Shown piece by piece: positions 51,890 to 60,780 of a stretch of 64,000 bases of DNA. Each line of letters begins with the position of its first letter. Positions within the stretch are counted from its first letter, which is position 1. The stretch comes from Streptomyces roseofulvus (GTDB lineage: Bacteria; Actinomycetota; Actinomycetes; Streptomycetales; Streptomycetaceae). Below the pieces are notes generated by a model. The model did not search any database. It was not told the origin of the DNA and was given only the letters and a program-made list of their open reading frames with translations. A program made the position numbers and the translations under genes. The stretch covers positions 5,394,001-5,458,000 of the forward strand of contig NZ_BAAAWE010000001.1 in assembly GCF_039534915.1 (NCBI RefSeq), given 5' to 3'.

Positions 51890-52918
51890 TCACTCCTCCA
51901 CGAGGAGCTTCTCCCGCAGCTGCGCCAGCGTCCTGGCGAGCAGCCGGGAGACGTGCATCTGGGAGATGCCGACCTCCTGCGCGATCTGCGACTGGGTCAT
52001 GTTCCCGAAGAACCGCAGCAGCAGGATCCGCTTCTCCCGCGGCGGCAGGTCCTCCAGGAGCGGCTTGAGCGACTCCCGGTACTCGACCCCCTCCAGGGCC
52101 TCGTCCTCCGCGCCCAGCGTGTCCGCGACCGCCGGCGACTCGTCGTCGGTGTCCGGCACGTCCAGCGAGAGCGTCGAGTAGGCGTTCGCCGATTCCAGCC
52201 CCTCCAGGACCTCCTCCTCGGAGATCCCCAGCCGCTCGGCCAGCTCGTGCACGGTCGGTGACCGCCCGTGCTGCTGCGACAGCTCCGCCGTCGCCGTCGT
52301 CAGCGACAGCCGCAGCTCCTGGAGCCGGCGCGGCACCCGGACCGCCCAGCCCTTGTCGCGGAAGTGCCGCTTGATCTCGCCGACCACCGTCGGCGTCGCG
52401 TACGTGGAGAACTCCACGCCCCGTTCCGGGTCGAACCGGTCCACCGACTTGATCAGGCCGATCGTCGCCACCTGCGTCAGGTCGTCCAGCGGCTCGCCGC
52501 GGTTCCGGAAGCGCCGCGCCAGGTGCTCGACCAGCGGCAGGTGCATCCGTACCAGCCGGTTGCGCAGCTCGGCCTTCTCCGGGGAGCCCTCCGGCAGCGA
52601 CCGCAGCTCCACGAAGAGCGCGCGGGCGCCGCTGCGGTCCTGCGGGTGGTGACCGCCCCCGCCGTCACCGTCCACGGCCACGTCCGTGGCGTCCACGGCT
52701 TCCGCGTCCGCCGAGTCCGCCGCGTCGGCGGTCATCTCGGCGCCGCCCTCCGGGGACGGGCCCGGGACCGCGGACGGGGCGGGTGCCGGTGCCGGGGGAG
52801 CCTCGTCGTGCTGCTGCTCGTGCTCGCTCATCTGGTCCGCCTGCTGCTCCGTAGCGACCTCATGCGGCCTTGCTGCCTGCTGACCGGGGATGCCGGCCGT
52901 CGCGTCCCCGCTCCTCAC
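51890..52918 (-). CDS. sigH: stress-response sigma factor SigH (SigB/F/G family)
   Basis: 342 residues from GTG 52918, which overlaps the anti-sigma stop (GTGA); a shorter product from ATG 52831 (313 residues) is possible. Regions 2-4 are complete (LARRFRNRGEPLDDLTQVATIGL, STYATPTVVGEIKRHFRDKGWAVRVPRR, and MTQSQIAQEVGISQMHVSRLL). A ~90-residue acidic Ala/Asp-rich N-terminus precedes them. S. coelicolor SigH has several N-terminal forms and responds to salt and developmental stress. Confidence 0.92.
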   Translation of the reverse strand: MRSGDATAGIPGQQAARPHEVATEQQADQMSEHEQQHDEAPPAPAPAPSAVPGPSPEGGAEMTADAADSADAEAVDATDVAVDGDGGGGHHPQDRSGARALFVELRSLPEGSPEKAELRNRLVRMHLPLVEHLARRFRNRGEPLDDLTQVATIGLIKSVDRFDPERGVEFSTYATPTVVGEIKRHFRDKGWAVRVPRRLQELRLSLTTATAELSQQHGRSPTVHELAERLGISEEEVLEGLESANAYSTLSLDVPDTDDESPAVADTLGAEDEALEGVEYRESLKPLLEDLPPREKRILLLRFFGNMTQSQIAQEVGISQMHVSRLLARTLAQLREKLLVEE

Positions 52919-53328
52919 GCCGGGCCTGGCCCCGCGCCGCGCTGTTTGTACAGGCTGATCGAGACCGTGTTGTCCTCCGCGACCGACGACTCGACCTTCC
53001 CGGCCAGCGCCGACAGCACCGTCCAGGCGAAGGTGTCCCGCTCGGGCGCCCGGCCGTCCGTCGTCGGCGCGGACACGGTCACGTCGAGGGAGTCGTCCAC
53101 CAGCCGGAAGACGCAGCTCAGGACCGAGCCGGGCACCGCCTGCTGGAGCAGGATCGCGCAGGCCTCGTCCACCGCGATCCGCAAGTCCTCGATCTCGTCG
53201 AGGGTGAAGTCCAAGCGCGCCGCGAGACCGGCCGTGGCCGTACGCAGCACGGACAGATAGGCACCCGCAGCGGGCAGCCGGACTTCCACGAAGTCCTGGG
53301 TCCCGGGCTCGCCTGCGATCTGGGACAC
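52915..53328 (-). CDS. SigH anti-sigma factor (UshX/PrsH-like)
   Basis: 137 residues with an RsbW/SpoIIAB-type HATPase_c domain. The N-box reads DLRIAVDEACAILL, with no clear second Gly-rich box, so kinase activity is uncertain. GTG 53328 has GGAGGTGAG upstream; the preceding TTG and ATG options lie too close to it. Coupled to sigH through GTGA, as in S. coelicolor prsH-sigH. A hairpin (53362-53383) lies in the leader. Confidence 0.85.
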   Translation of the reverse strand: MSQIAGEPGTQDFVEVRLPAAGAYLSVLRTATAGLAARLDFTLDEIEDLRIAVDEACAILLQQAVPGSVLSCVFRLVDDSLDVTVSAPTTDGRAPERDTFAWTVLSALAGKVESSVAEDNTVSISLYKQRGAGPGPA

Positions 53329-53615
53329 CCTCACCTCCAAGGTGGCACAAGCTCATTCGGGGCCCGGGGGAAGGCCCCCGGACCGGGCGCGGTCACGCAG
53401 GGGCTGCGCGGTCCGCCGTGACGCTATCGCGATCCATCCTGCCGTGTCGCCGCAAGCCCCCGGGCCCCCGATCCAGGCCCGTCACTCATGGTAGGCCCAT
53501 GGGTGCGGACGGTGGCCAGGGGTGTGCGGGGGCCAAAAACCGGCGACCGGCGGAGGGGTGACGTACCCACCGGCCCGCCCCTCGAACCGCGCCGCCGCCC
53601 GCGGACCGCTCCGGC

Positions 53616-53876
53616 TCAGACCAGCGCCTCGTCCACGAAGCACCACCGCCACGCCTCGCCCGGCTCGAAGGTCCGCATCACCGGGTGCCCGGTCGCGCCG
53701 AAGTGGCCGGTCGCGTGCCGCCCCTGCGAGGAGTCGCAGCAGCCCACGTGCCCGCAGGTCAGACAGAGCCGGAGCTGCACCGGGTTCGTCCCGTCGGCCA
53801 GGCACTCGGGGCACGTGTCGTGGAGCGGGGCCGGCTCGGGGCGCGGCATTTCTGCTACGTGCGGGCACTCGATCAT
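53616..53876 (-). CDS. UBP-type zinc finger protein
   Basis: 86 residues forming a ubiquitin-hydrolase-type zinc finger (ECPHVAEM, TCPECLADG, LRLCLTCGHVGCCDSSQGRHATGH and HPVMRTFE). The metal ligands are in the expected order. Such single-domain proteins are common in Streptomyces; function unknown. ATG 53876 is chosen over an upstream ATG whose residues are Arg/Ser-rich. Confidence 0.85.
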   Translation of the reverse strand: MIECPHVAEMPRPEPAPLHDTCPECLADGTNPVQLRLCLTCGHVGCCDSSQGRHATGHFGATGHPVMRTFEPGEAWRWCFVDEALV

Positions 53877-53953
53877 GATGGCCAGGGTACGTGGCAGACG
53901 CCCCGTACCGGGTTGACGGGACGAACGGCGAGACGGGACGGCGGAGGGGCGGC

Positions 53954-55546
53954 ATGGACGCACTGCGGCTGGTGGCACTGGTGGCGGCGAGCGCGGCGGT
54001 GGCGGGGCTGGCCCGCCGCACCCCCGTGCCCGCGCCGCTCCTCCTCGTGGCGGTCGGCCTGGCCGCCTCGTACGCCCCCGGGGTCCCCGACTACACCCTC
54101 GACCCGCACATCGTGCTGCCGCTGATCCTCCCGCCGCTGCTCTACACGGCCGCCGTCGACTCCTCCTACCTGGACCTGCGGGCCAACATCCGGCCGGTCG
54201 CGCTGCTCTCCGTCGGCTACGTCCTCTTCGCCACCGTGGCCGTCGGCTGGCTCGCCTACGTCCTCGTCCCCGACCTGCCGCTCACCGCGGCCCTCGTCCT
54301 CGGCGCGGTGATCGCCCCGCCGGACGCGGTGGCCGCCACCGCCATCGCCCGCCGCCTCGGCCTGCCCCACCGGATCACCACGATCCTCCAGGGCGAGTCC
54401 CTGGTGAACGACGCCACCGCGATCACCGCTTACAAGGTCGCCCTCGCCGCCGCCGTCGGCGAGGGCATCAGCTGGGCCGGCGGCCTCGGCGAGTTCGCCC
54501 TCGCCGCGGTCGGCGGCGTGGGCGTCGGCCTGGTCCTGATGGTGCCCATCCACTGGCTGAGGACCCGCCTCACCGAACCGCTGCTCCAGAACACCCTCTC
54601 CCTCCTCATCCCCTTCATCGCCTACGCGGCGGCCGAGGAGGTGCACGCCTCCGGCGTGCTCGCCGTCGTCGTGGTCGGCCTCTTCCTCGGGCACAAGGCG
54701 TGGAAGGTCGACTTCGCCACCCGACTCCAGGAGGAGGCCGTGTGGAAGATGGTCGCCTTCGTCCTGGAGTCCGCCGTCTTCGCCCTGATCGGCCTCCAGC
54801 TGCCGTACGTGGTCCGGGAGCTCGGCCCGTACAGCATCGGGGAGGCCCTCTGGTACGCCTTCGGGGTCTTCGTCTTCGTGGTCGTGGTCCGCTTCGTCTG
54901 GGTCTTCCCGGCCACCTTCCTGCCCCGTCTCTCCGCCCGGGTCAGGGAGCGCGAACCGGGCGTCGACTGGCGGGCGCCCGTGGTCGTCGGCTGGGCCGGC
55001 ATGCGCGGGGTGGTCTCCCTCGCGATCGCCTTCTCCATCCCCGTCGCCACCGACGGCGTCGAGTTCCCCGCCCGCAACCTCGTCCTCTTCCTCACCTTCA
55101 CCACCGTCATCGGCACCCTCGTCGTCCAGGGCCTCACCCTGCCCCCGCTCATCCGGGCCCTGAAGCTCCCCGGCCGCGACCGCTACCAGGAGACGCTCGC
55201 CGAGGCGCAGGCCCAGAACGAGGCGTCCCGGGCGGCCGAGGCCCGGCTGGAGGAACTCCTCGCCGACGAGCGCAACGCCCTGCCCGGCCCGCTCGCCGAC
55301 CGCCTCCGCACCGTCCTGGAGCGCCGCCGCAACAGCGTCTGGGAGCGCCTCGGCGCGGTCAACGAGCTCACCGGCGAGACCGCCGACGACACCTACCGCC
55401 GCCTCTCCCGGGAGATGATCGAGGCCGAGCGCGAGGTCTTCGTCCGGCTGCGCGACGCGCGCCGGATCGACGACGAGATGATGCGCACCCTGCTGCGCCG
55501 CCTCGACCTGGAGGAGGCCGCCGCCTACCGCGAGGAGACCGGCTAG
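53954..55546 (+). CDS. Na+/H+ antiporter (CPA1, NhaP-like)
   Basis: 530 residues with about 12 helices and the CPA1 ion-binding core (VLGAVIAPPDAVAATAIAR and GESLVNDATAI). A C-terminal ~140-residue cytoplasmic segment is Glu/Arg-rich and likely helical. It exports Na+ in exchange for protons. ATG 53954 has GGAGGGG upstream. Convergent with the PLP enzyme gene, overlapping by 4 bases. Confidence 0.92.
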   Translation: MDALRLVALVAASAAVAGLARRTPVPAPLLLVAVGLAASYAPGVPDYTLDPHIVLPLILPPLLYTAAVDSSYLDLRANIRPVALLSVGYVLFATVAVGWLAYVLVPDLPLTAALVLGAVIAPPDAVAATAIARRLGLPHRITTILQGESLVNDATAITAYKVALAAAVGEGISWAGGLGEFALAAVGGVGVGLVLMVPIHWLRTRLTEPLLQNTLSLLIPFIAYAAAEEVHASGVLAVVVVGLFLGHKAWKVDFATRLQEEAVWKMVAFVLESAVFALIGLQLPYVVRELGPYSIGEALWYAFGVFVFVVVVRFVWVFPATFLPRLSARVREREPGVDWRAPVVVGWAGMRGVVSLAIAFSIPVATDGVEFPARNLVLFLTFTTVIGTLVVQGLTLPPLIRALKLPGRDRYQETLAEAQAQNEASRAAEARLEELLADERNALPGPLADRLRTVLERRRNSVWERLGAVNELTGETADDTYRRLSREMIEAEREVFVRLRDARRIDDEMMRTLLRRLDLEEAAAYREETG

Positions 55547-56433
55547 CAGTCCCCGGACCCGGTGATCACGGCGGCGATCCGGGTCCCCGGCGGGAAGGCG
55601 CGCTCCTCGGCGAGGGACACCAGGGCGAGGAGCATTTTGGCCACATACAGCCGCTCGATGGCGAGTCCATGCCGCGCCTCGAAGTCCTGTGCGAACGCGT
55701 CGAGCCGCGGGGTCGTCCGGCCGTAGCCGCCGCAGTGGAACCGCTCGTCGAGCCGCCAGTCGCCGCGCGGGCCCCCGAAGGCGGCCTCCTGGAGGGCCCG
55801 CACCTCACCGTCGAGGAAACCGCCCTTCAGGACCGGCACCCCCAGCGTCCGGCCGGCGAAGCCGGCGGCGAGGCCCGCCAGGGTGCCGCCGGTGCCGCAG
55901 GCCACCGCGGCCACGTCCGCCCGCCCGGACAGCTCCCGCCCGAGCGCCGCGCACCCCTCCGCCGCGAGCGCGTTGCTGCCGCCCTCGGGGACCACGTAGG
56001 CGCCCTCCGGGGCCCGCGCGAGCAGCGCCGCCAGCACCGCCGGCTCGTGCTTCGCCCGGTACGTGGCGCGGTCCACGAACTCCAGCCGCATCCCGTCCGC
56101 CGCGCACCGCGCCAGCGAGGGGTTCAGCGGCCGCCCCGCCAGCTCGTCGCCGCGCACGATCCCGATCGTCGGGAAGCCCAGCAGCCGGCCGGCGGCGGCG
56201 GTGGCCCGCAGGTGGTTGGAGTAGGCGCCGCCGAAGGTCAGCACCGGCCGCCCGGCGGCCGCGCGCAGGTTGAGCGCGAGCTTGCGCCACTTGTTGCCGG
56301 GCAGGTCGGGGTGGATGAGGTCGTCCCGCTTGAGCAGCAGCGTCAGCCCGTGGCGGGCGAACCGCTCGTCCTCCACCGGCTCCAGGGGCGAGGGGAGCCG
56401 GGGCCGCAGCGCGGAGAGGTCGTACGTGTCCAC
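55543..56433 (-). CDS. D-cysteine desulfhydrase / ACC deaminase family PLP enzyme
   Basis: 296 residues. The fold-type II PLP Lys lies in LPGNKWRKL, with an adjacent GGAYSNHL phosphate or substrate contact and a late CGTGGTLAGL. Length and blocks fit D-cysteine desulfhydrase rather than ACC deaminase, but I cannot separate them by eye. GTG 56433 is used; the extended upstream frame lies in tandem-repeat sequence. The 5' region carries nine-base tandem repeats. Confidence 0.75.
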   Translation of the reverse strand: MDTYDLSALRPRLPSPLEPVEDERFARHGLTLLLKRDDLIHPDLPGNKWRKLALNLRAAAGRPVLTFGGAYSNHLRATAAAGRLLGFPTIGIVRGDELAGRPLNPSLARCAADGMRLEFVDRATYRAKHEPAVLAALLARAPEGAYVVPEGGSNALAAEGCAALGRELSGRADVAAVACGTGGTLAGLAAGFAGRTLGVPVLKGGFLDGEVRALQEAAFGGPRGDWRLDERFHCGGYGRTTPRLDAFAQDFEARHGLAIERLYVAKMLLALVSLAEERAFPPGTRIAAVITGSGDC

Positions 56434-56450
56434 CCGGCCATTCTGGCGGG

Positions 56451-56494
56451 CGACGGGGGCGACGGGGGCGACGGGGGCGACGGGGGCGACGGGG
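56451..56494. repeat. nine-base tandem repeat upstream of the PLP enzyme
   Basis: Five head-to-tail copies of CGACGGGGG just upstream of the gene's 5' end. Variable-number repeats in a 5' leader can alter expression. Confidence 0.85.
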
Positions 56495-56594
56495 CCCGGG
56501 GCCCGCGCGCGTGGGGGAGCCGGGGCCGGACGCGCGCGTGCCCGGGGGCAGCGGTCCCCGCGCCCGCGCGCGTGCCTCGCCGCCGGCCCGCTCC

Positions 56595-56636
56595 GCACGC
56601 GCGCGTACGGATACCGGGGTCCGTACGCGCGCGTGC
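56595..56636 (-). terminator. 17-bp inverted repeat after the amidase gene
   Basis: Perfect 17-bp arms (GCACGCGCGCGTACGGA and complement) with an eight-base loop, 14 bases past the amidase stop. The arms contain alternating CG runs. Confidence 0.75.
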
Positions 56637-56649
56637 GCGGCGCGGCGGG

Positions 56650-57240
56650 TCAGCGCAGCAGGTCGGCGATCCGCTCGCGCATCGAGGACATGGTGAAGCC
56701 GCGCGGGTCCACCTTCCCCGGCTGCCACTCCCGGTGCCCGATGACCGAGCGGTGGGTCCAGCCGTGCGCCCGGCAGAGCGCCGCCGACGCCTTCGCGATC
56801 GCCTCCAGCTGCACCTTGGGCCAGGGGTCCTCGCCGTCGCCCAGGTTCTCGCACTCGAAGCCGTAGAAGTGCCGGTTGCCGTCGGTGGTGGCCTCGTCGT
56901 CGACCGGCAGGCGCCGCTCGGCGATCACCGCCCGCAGCACCTCGTCGTCGCCGAGCCCGGCGTGGTTGGCCCGCCCGTGGCCGACCAGGTGGACCGTGCC
57001 GTCCTTGGCGATGACGCCGTGGCAGAGCGGGCCCGGCAGCCCCTCGTAACCGTCCCGGCAGATGCGGACGGTCCGCGCGGTGCCCCGGGTGACGGTGTGG
57101 TGGACCATCACCCCGTGCACCGGCCCCCAGGGGCCCTTGTGGTTCCTGTTGTGGGTGGTCCAGTCGCCGACCTCGACGACCGACAGTCCCTCGCCGCGCA
57201 GTGCGCCGAGGATCCTGCTCGCGGACAGCGGAACGGCCAT
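56650..57240 (-). CDS. N-acetylmuramoyl-L-alanine amidase (Amidase_2 family)
   Basis: 196 residues. Zinc/active-site motifs are VMVHHTV, LPGPLCHGVI and SVIGHREWQPGKVDPRG. The family cleaves the lactyl-amide bond in peptidoglycan or recycled muropeptides. I see no signal peptide. ATG 57240 is used. A 252-base region separates it from divergent eshA. Confidence 0.9.
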   Translation of the reverse strand: MAVPLSASRILGALRGEGLSVVEVGDWTTHNRNHKGPWGPVHGVMVHHTVTRGTARTVRICRDGYEGLPGPLCHGVIAKDGTVHLVGHGRANHAGLGDDEVLRAVIAERRLPVDDEATTDGNRHFYGFECENLGDGEDPWPKVQLEAIAKASAALCRAHGWTHRSVIGHREWQPGKVDPRGFTMSSMRERIADLLR

Positions 57241-57492
57241 GGCGTGCTCCTTGCCTTTCGGAACGGACCGAGTCTCCGGAGTACCGGAGCCTGTCCCTCC
57301 GCTGCCATCCGTTCGGGCCGTGTGCGAGCCGATCCGGACAGCACGGCCGGCTCGCGCGCTCCGCCGTCCGGAGGGAAATCGCACGACATGCCCCGAAGAT
57401 CGCCGAACAGTCCCACCCGATTGTGTAATGGCGCCGCCACGCTCCGTGCTGACAGGCTTCTTTCGCAAGTCAGACGTACGAGAGGGAGTTCC

Positions 57493-58908
57493 ATGTCCGT
57501 TGGTTCGGTCGGCGACGAGGTCCTCGAGGAGCGGCAGGCCCCGCAGCAGAGTCTCGGCACCGCCGCCGCGCGGAACCTCGCGTCGACCACCAAGTCGGCG
57601 CCGCAGATGCAGGAGATCACCTCCCGCTGGCTGCTGCGGACGCTGCCCTGGGTCGAGACGAAGGGCGGCGCCTACCGGGTCAACCGGCGGCTCAGTCACG
57701 CGGTGGGCGACGGCCGGGTCACCTTCGTCCAGACCGGCGAGCGGGTCGCCGTGATCCCCTCCGAACTCGGCGAACTGCCGGGGCTGCGCGGATACGAGGA
57801 CGAGGCGGCCCTCGGCGAGCTCGCGGCCCGCTGCACCCAGCGCGCGTACGCGGCCGGCGAGGTCATCGCCGTCGCCGGCACCTCCGCCGACCGCGTCCAC
57901 CTCCTCGCCCACGGCCGCGTCGAACGGATCGGCGAGGGGCCCTACGGCGACGAGGCGGTGCTCGGCGTCCTCGCCGACGGCGCCTACTTCGGCGAGGACG
58001 CCCTGCTCTCCGGGGACGCCACCTGGGAGTGGACAGCCCGCGCCGCGACCGCGTGCACCGTCCTGGAGCTCACCCGCGCCGACGTGACCGCGCTGGCCGC
58101 CCGCGCCGGATCGCTCGCCTCCCACCTCGCCGAGGTCGCCGGCCGCCCCGAGCCTCCCGTCAACGGCTACGGGGAGGCTGCCATCGACGTCTCCGCCGGT
58201 CATGTCGGCGAGGCCGTCGTCCCGCACACCTTCGTGGACTACGAGCCCGCCCCGCGCGAGTACGAGCTGAGCCTCGCCCAGACCGTGCTCAAGGTGCACA
58301 CGCGCGTGGCCGACCTCTACAACCACCCGATGGACCAGACCGAGCACCAGCTGCGGCTCACCGTCGAGGCGCTCCGCGAGCGCCAGGAGCACGAGCTCGT
58401 CAACAACAAGGAGTTCGGCCTCCTCGCCAACTGCGACTACGGCCAGCGGATCCAGCCGCACGACGGCGTCCCCGGCCCCGACGACCTCGACGAACTGCTC
58501 TCCCGCCGCCGCGACTCCAAGCTCTTCCTCGCCCACCCGAAGGCCATCGCCGCCATCGGCCGCGAGCTCAACCGGCGGGGCCTGGTGCCGGACACCGTCG
58601 ACATGGGCGGCACCCGGATCCAGACCTGGCGCGGGGTCCCGATCCTCCCCTGCGACAAGATCCCGGTGACCGCCGCCGGCACCAGCTCGATCCTCTGCAT
58701 GCGTACCGGCGAGTCCGACCAGGGCGTCGTCGGCCTGCACCAGACCGGCCTCCCGGACGAGGTCGAGCCCGGCCTCTCCGTCCGCTTCATGGGCATCGAC
58801 GAGCAGGCGATCACCTCCTACCTGGTCACGGCCTACTACTCCGCGGCGGTCCTCGTGCCCGACGCCCTCGGCGTCCTGGAGAACGTCGAGATCAGCCGCC
58901 GGCACTGA
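57493..58908 (+). CDS. eshA: EshA, Family 2B encapsulin shell protein with internal cNMP-binding-like domain
   Basis: 471 residues, the length of S. griseus EshA. HK97-type shell sequence (N-terminal ~90 residues and residues ~220-471) is interrupted by a cyclic-nucleotide-binding-like domain at ~90-215. Family 2B encapsulins form protein shells that enclose a co-encoded enzyme. The phosphate-binding cassette region (YFGEDALLSGDATWEWTARA) has Trp where canonical cNMP domains have the key Arg, so cAMP binding is doubtful. GAGGGAG precedes ATG 57493. The next gene encodes the probable cargo. Confidence 0.9.
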   Translation: MSVGSVGDEVLEERQAPQQSLGTAAARNLASTTKSAPQMQEITSRWLLRTLPWVETKGGAYRVNRRLSHAVGDGRVTFVQTGERVAVIPSELGELPGLRGYEDEAALGELAARCTQRAYAAGEVIAVAGTSADRVHLLAHGRVERIGEGPYGDEAVLGVLADGAYFGEDALLSGDATWEWTARAATACTVLELTRADVTALAARAGSLASHLAEVAGRPEPPVNGYGEAAIDVSAGHVGEAVVPHTFVDYEPAPREYELSLAQTVLKVHTRVADLYNHPMDQTEHQLRLTVEALRERQEHELVNNKEFGLLANCDYGQRIQPHDGVPGPDDLDELLSRRRDSKLFLAHPKAIAAIGRELNRRGLVPDTVDMGGTRIQTWRGVPILPCDKIPVTAAGTSSILCMRTGESDQGVVGLHQTGLPDEVEPGLSVRFMGIDEQAITSYLVTAYYSAAVLVPDALGVLENVEISRRH

Positions 58909-58988
58909 CCGCCCCGGCCGACCGCCCACCGCCCCACCGGACCACGCGCCCGCCGCGCGGTCCGCCGCGAAGAAGGACGACCAAGACC

Positions 58989-60038
58989 GTGACGCTGACG
59001 ACCGCGGATCCCGTCACCGACGGGCCCGGCGCCGGGGCGCTCCTCGACCGCACGAGGACCGCCGTGGACCCCCAGATCCGCTCCACCGTGGAGACCCTGC
59101 CCGGCCAGGTGCGCCGGGTGGCGATGTACCACTTCGGCTGGGAGGACGCCGACGGCAGCCCCATCACGGGCCAGGCCGGCAAGGCGATCCGCCCCGCCCT
59201 GGTGCTCGCCGCCGCCCGCGCGCTGGGCGCCCGGGAGACCCAGGCCGTGAAGGCGGCCGCGGCCGTCGAGCTGGCCCACAACTTCACCCTGCTCCACGAC
59301 GACATCGTCGACGAGGACCCGACCCGCCGTCACCGGCCCACCGCCTGGACCGTCTTCGGCGTCCCCGACGCCCTGATGGCCGGCGACGCCATGAACGCGC
59401 TCGCGCTCCGGCTGCTCGCCGAGGACCCGCACCCCGCCGCCGCGGCGGCCACCGCGCGCCTCGCCGCCTGCGTGATCGAGCTCTGCGCCGGCCAGCAGGC
59501 CGACTGCGCCTTCGAGTCGCGCGACCCCCGCGCGGTCTCCCTCGACGAGTGCCTGGCCATGGCCACCGCCAAGACCGGGGCCCTGCTGGGCTGTTCCTGC
59601 GCCCTCGGCGCGCTCTACGCGGGCGCGGGGGAGGAGGAGGTCGCGGCGCTCGACTCCTTCGGCCGCGAGGCCGGGCTCGCCTTCCAGCTGATCGACGACC
59701 TCATCGGCATCTGGGGCGACCCGGACCGCACCGGCAAGCCGGCCGGCGCCGACCTCGTCGCCCGCAAGAAGTCGCTGCCCGTGGTCGCGGCGCTCACCTC
59801 CGGCACCCCCGCCGGTGAGGAGCTGGCCGAGCTGTACGCCCGCGAGGTCCTGGACGAGCGCGCGGTGCGGGCCGCCGCCGACGCCGTGGAGCGGGCCGGC
59901 GGCCGGGACTGGGCGCAGGCCCAGGCCGCCGACCGGATGGGCCGGGCCGTCGAGCACCTGGCGCGGGCGGTGCCGGACCTCGCGGCGGCCGAGGACCTGC
60001 TGGCGCTCGCGGAGTTCGTGACCCGCAGGACCAGCTGA
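58989..60038 (+). CDS. polyprenyl diphosphate synthase, probable EshA encapsulin cargo
   Basis: 349 residues. First Asp-rich motif LLHDDIVDED (Asp104/105/108). The second motif is QLIDDLIGIWGD, with Gly where DDxxD would have its last Asp; Asp244 is shifted. Active polyprenyl synthases are magnesium-dependent chain elongators. Its place right after eshA fits Family 2B cargo. Only ~25 N-terminal residues precede the fold, so a long disordered loading tail is not evident. GTG 58989 follows GAAGGA. Confidence 0.85.
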   Translation: MTLTTADPVTDGPGAGALLDRTRTAVDPQIRSTVETLPGQVRRVAMYHFGWEDADGSPITGQAGKAIRPALVLAAARALGARETQAVKAAAAVELAHNFTLLHDDIVDEDPTRRHRPTAWTVFGVPDALMAGDAMNALALRLLAEDPHPAAAAATARLAACVIELCAGQQADCAFESRDPRAVSLDECLAMATAKTGALLGCSCALGALYAGAGEEEVAALDSFGREAGLAFQLIDDLIGIWGDPDRTGKPAGADLVARKKSLPVVAALTSGTPAGEELAELYAREVLDERAVRAAADAVERAGGRDWAQAQAADRMGRAVEHLARAVPDLAAAEDLLALAEFVTRRTS

Positions 60039-60156
60039 GGGCCGGGCCCCCCTTTCGGGGCGCGTGACATTCGGGGTTGCGCGACCACTACAGATGAAGC
60101 ACTATGTCTGTCGTGGTCGCGCTCGCGGTCACGCCCCGAACAGAACAGGACCCGGT

Positions 60157-60744
60157 TTGCGCAAGCTCACCTACTTCGTCGCCTGCACGATCGACGGCTT
60201 CATCGGCGACCCGAAGGGCGACGCCACCTCCACGTACTCCTACGTCATGGGCGAGTACCTGGAGTTCCTCAAGACCGAGTACCCCGAGACCGTCGCCGCG
60301 CCCGCGTGGCCCGTCCTCGGCATCGAGCCCGGCACCCCCCACCGCCACTACGACACCGTGATCCAGGGCCTGGGCTCGTACCGGATCGGTCTGGACGCCG
60401 GCGTCACCAGCCCCTACGCCCACCTCCGCGAGTACGTCGCCACCCGCTCCCTCACCGAGTCGCCCGACCCGAACGTCGAGCTGATCGCCGACGACCTCGT
60501 CGGCCGCGTCCGGGAGCTCAAGGCCGAGGACGGCGGGCTCGGCATCTGGCTCTGCGGCGGCTCCACCATCGCCGGCGAGCTCATCGAGGAGATCGACGAG
60601 CTGGTCATCAAGACCTACCCGCAGGTCTACGGCTCCGGCATGCCGATGTTCGGCGCCGGCTTCGAGCCCCGTGACTTCGCGCTCGGCGCCGTCCGCGCCT
60701 TCGACAACGGCGTACTGGTCCGTACGTACACCAGGAAGCGGTAG
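60157..60744 (+). CDS. dihydrofolate reductase family (RibD C-terminal-like) protein
   Basis: 195 residues. RibD-C/DHFR-like fold: YFVACTIDGFIGDPKGD at the start, GIWLCGGSTIAGELI for the nucleotide region, and TYPQVYGSGMPMFG. Such proteins are NADPH-binding reductases of unknown substrate. TTG 60157 is chosen because AGGA lies seven bases upstream and family sequence begins there. Confidence 0.8.
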   Translation: MRKLTYFVACTIDGFIGDPKGDATSTYSYVMGEYLEFLKTEYPETVAAPAWPVLGIEPGTPHRHYDTVIQGLGSYRIGLDAGVTSPYAHLREYVATRSLTESPDPNVELIADDLVGRVRELKAEDGGLGIWLCGGSTIAGELIEEIDELVIKTYPQVYGSGMPMFGAGFEPRDFALGAVRAFDNGVLVRTYTRKR

Positions 60745-60780
60745 CGGGCGGTCCGCGCCGGGGCGGCCTACCCTGGAGGC

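Noticed and set aside
54700..57490. In-frame upstream extension of eshA by 931 codons
   Set aside because: It runs through the antiporter and amidase regions in other frames; ATG 57493 has a strong ribosome site and starts EshA-type sequence.
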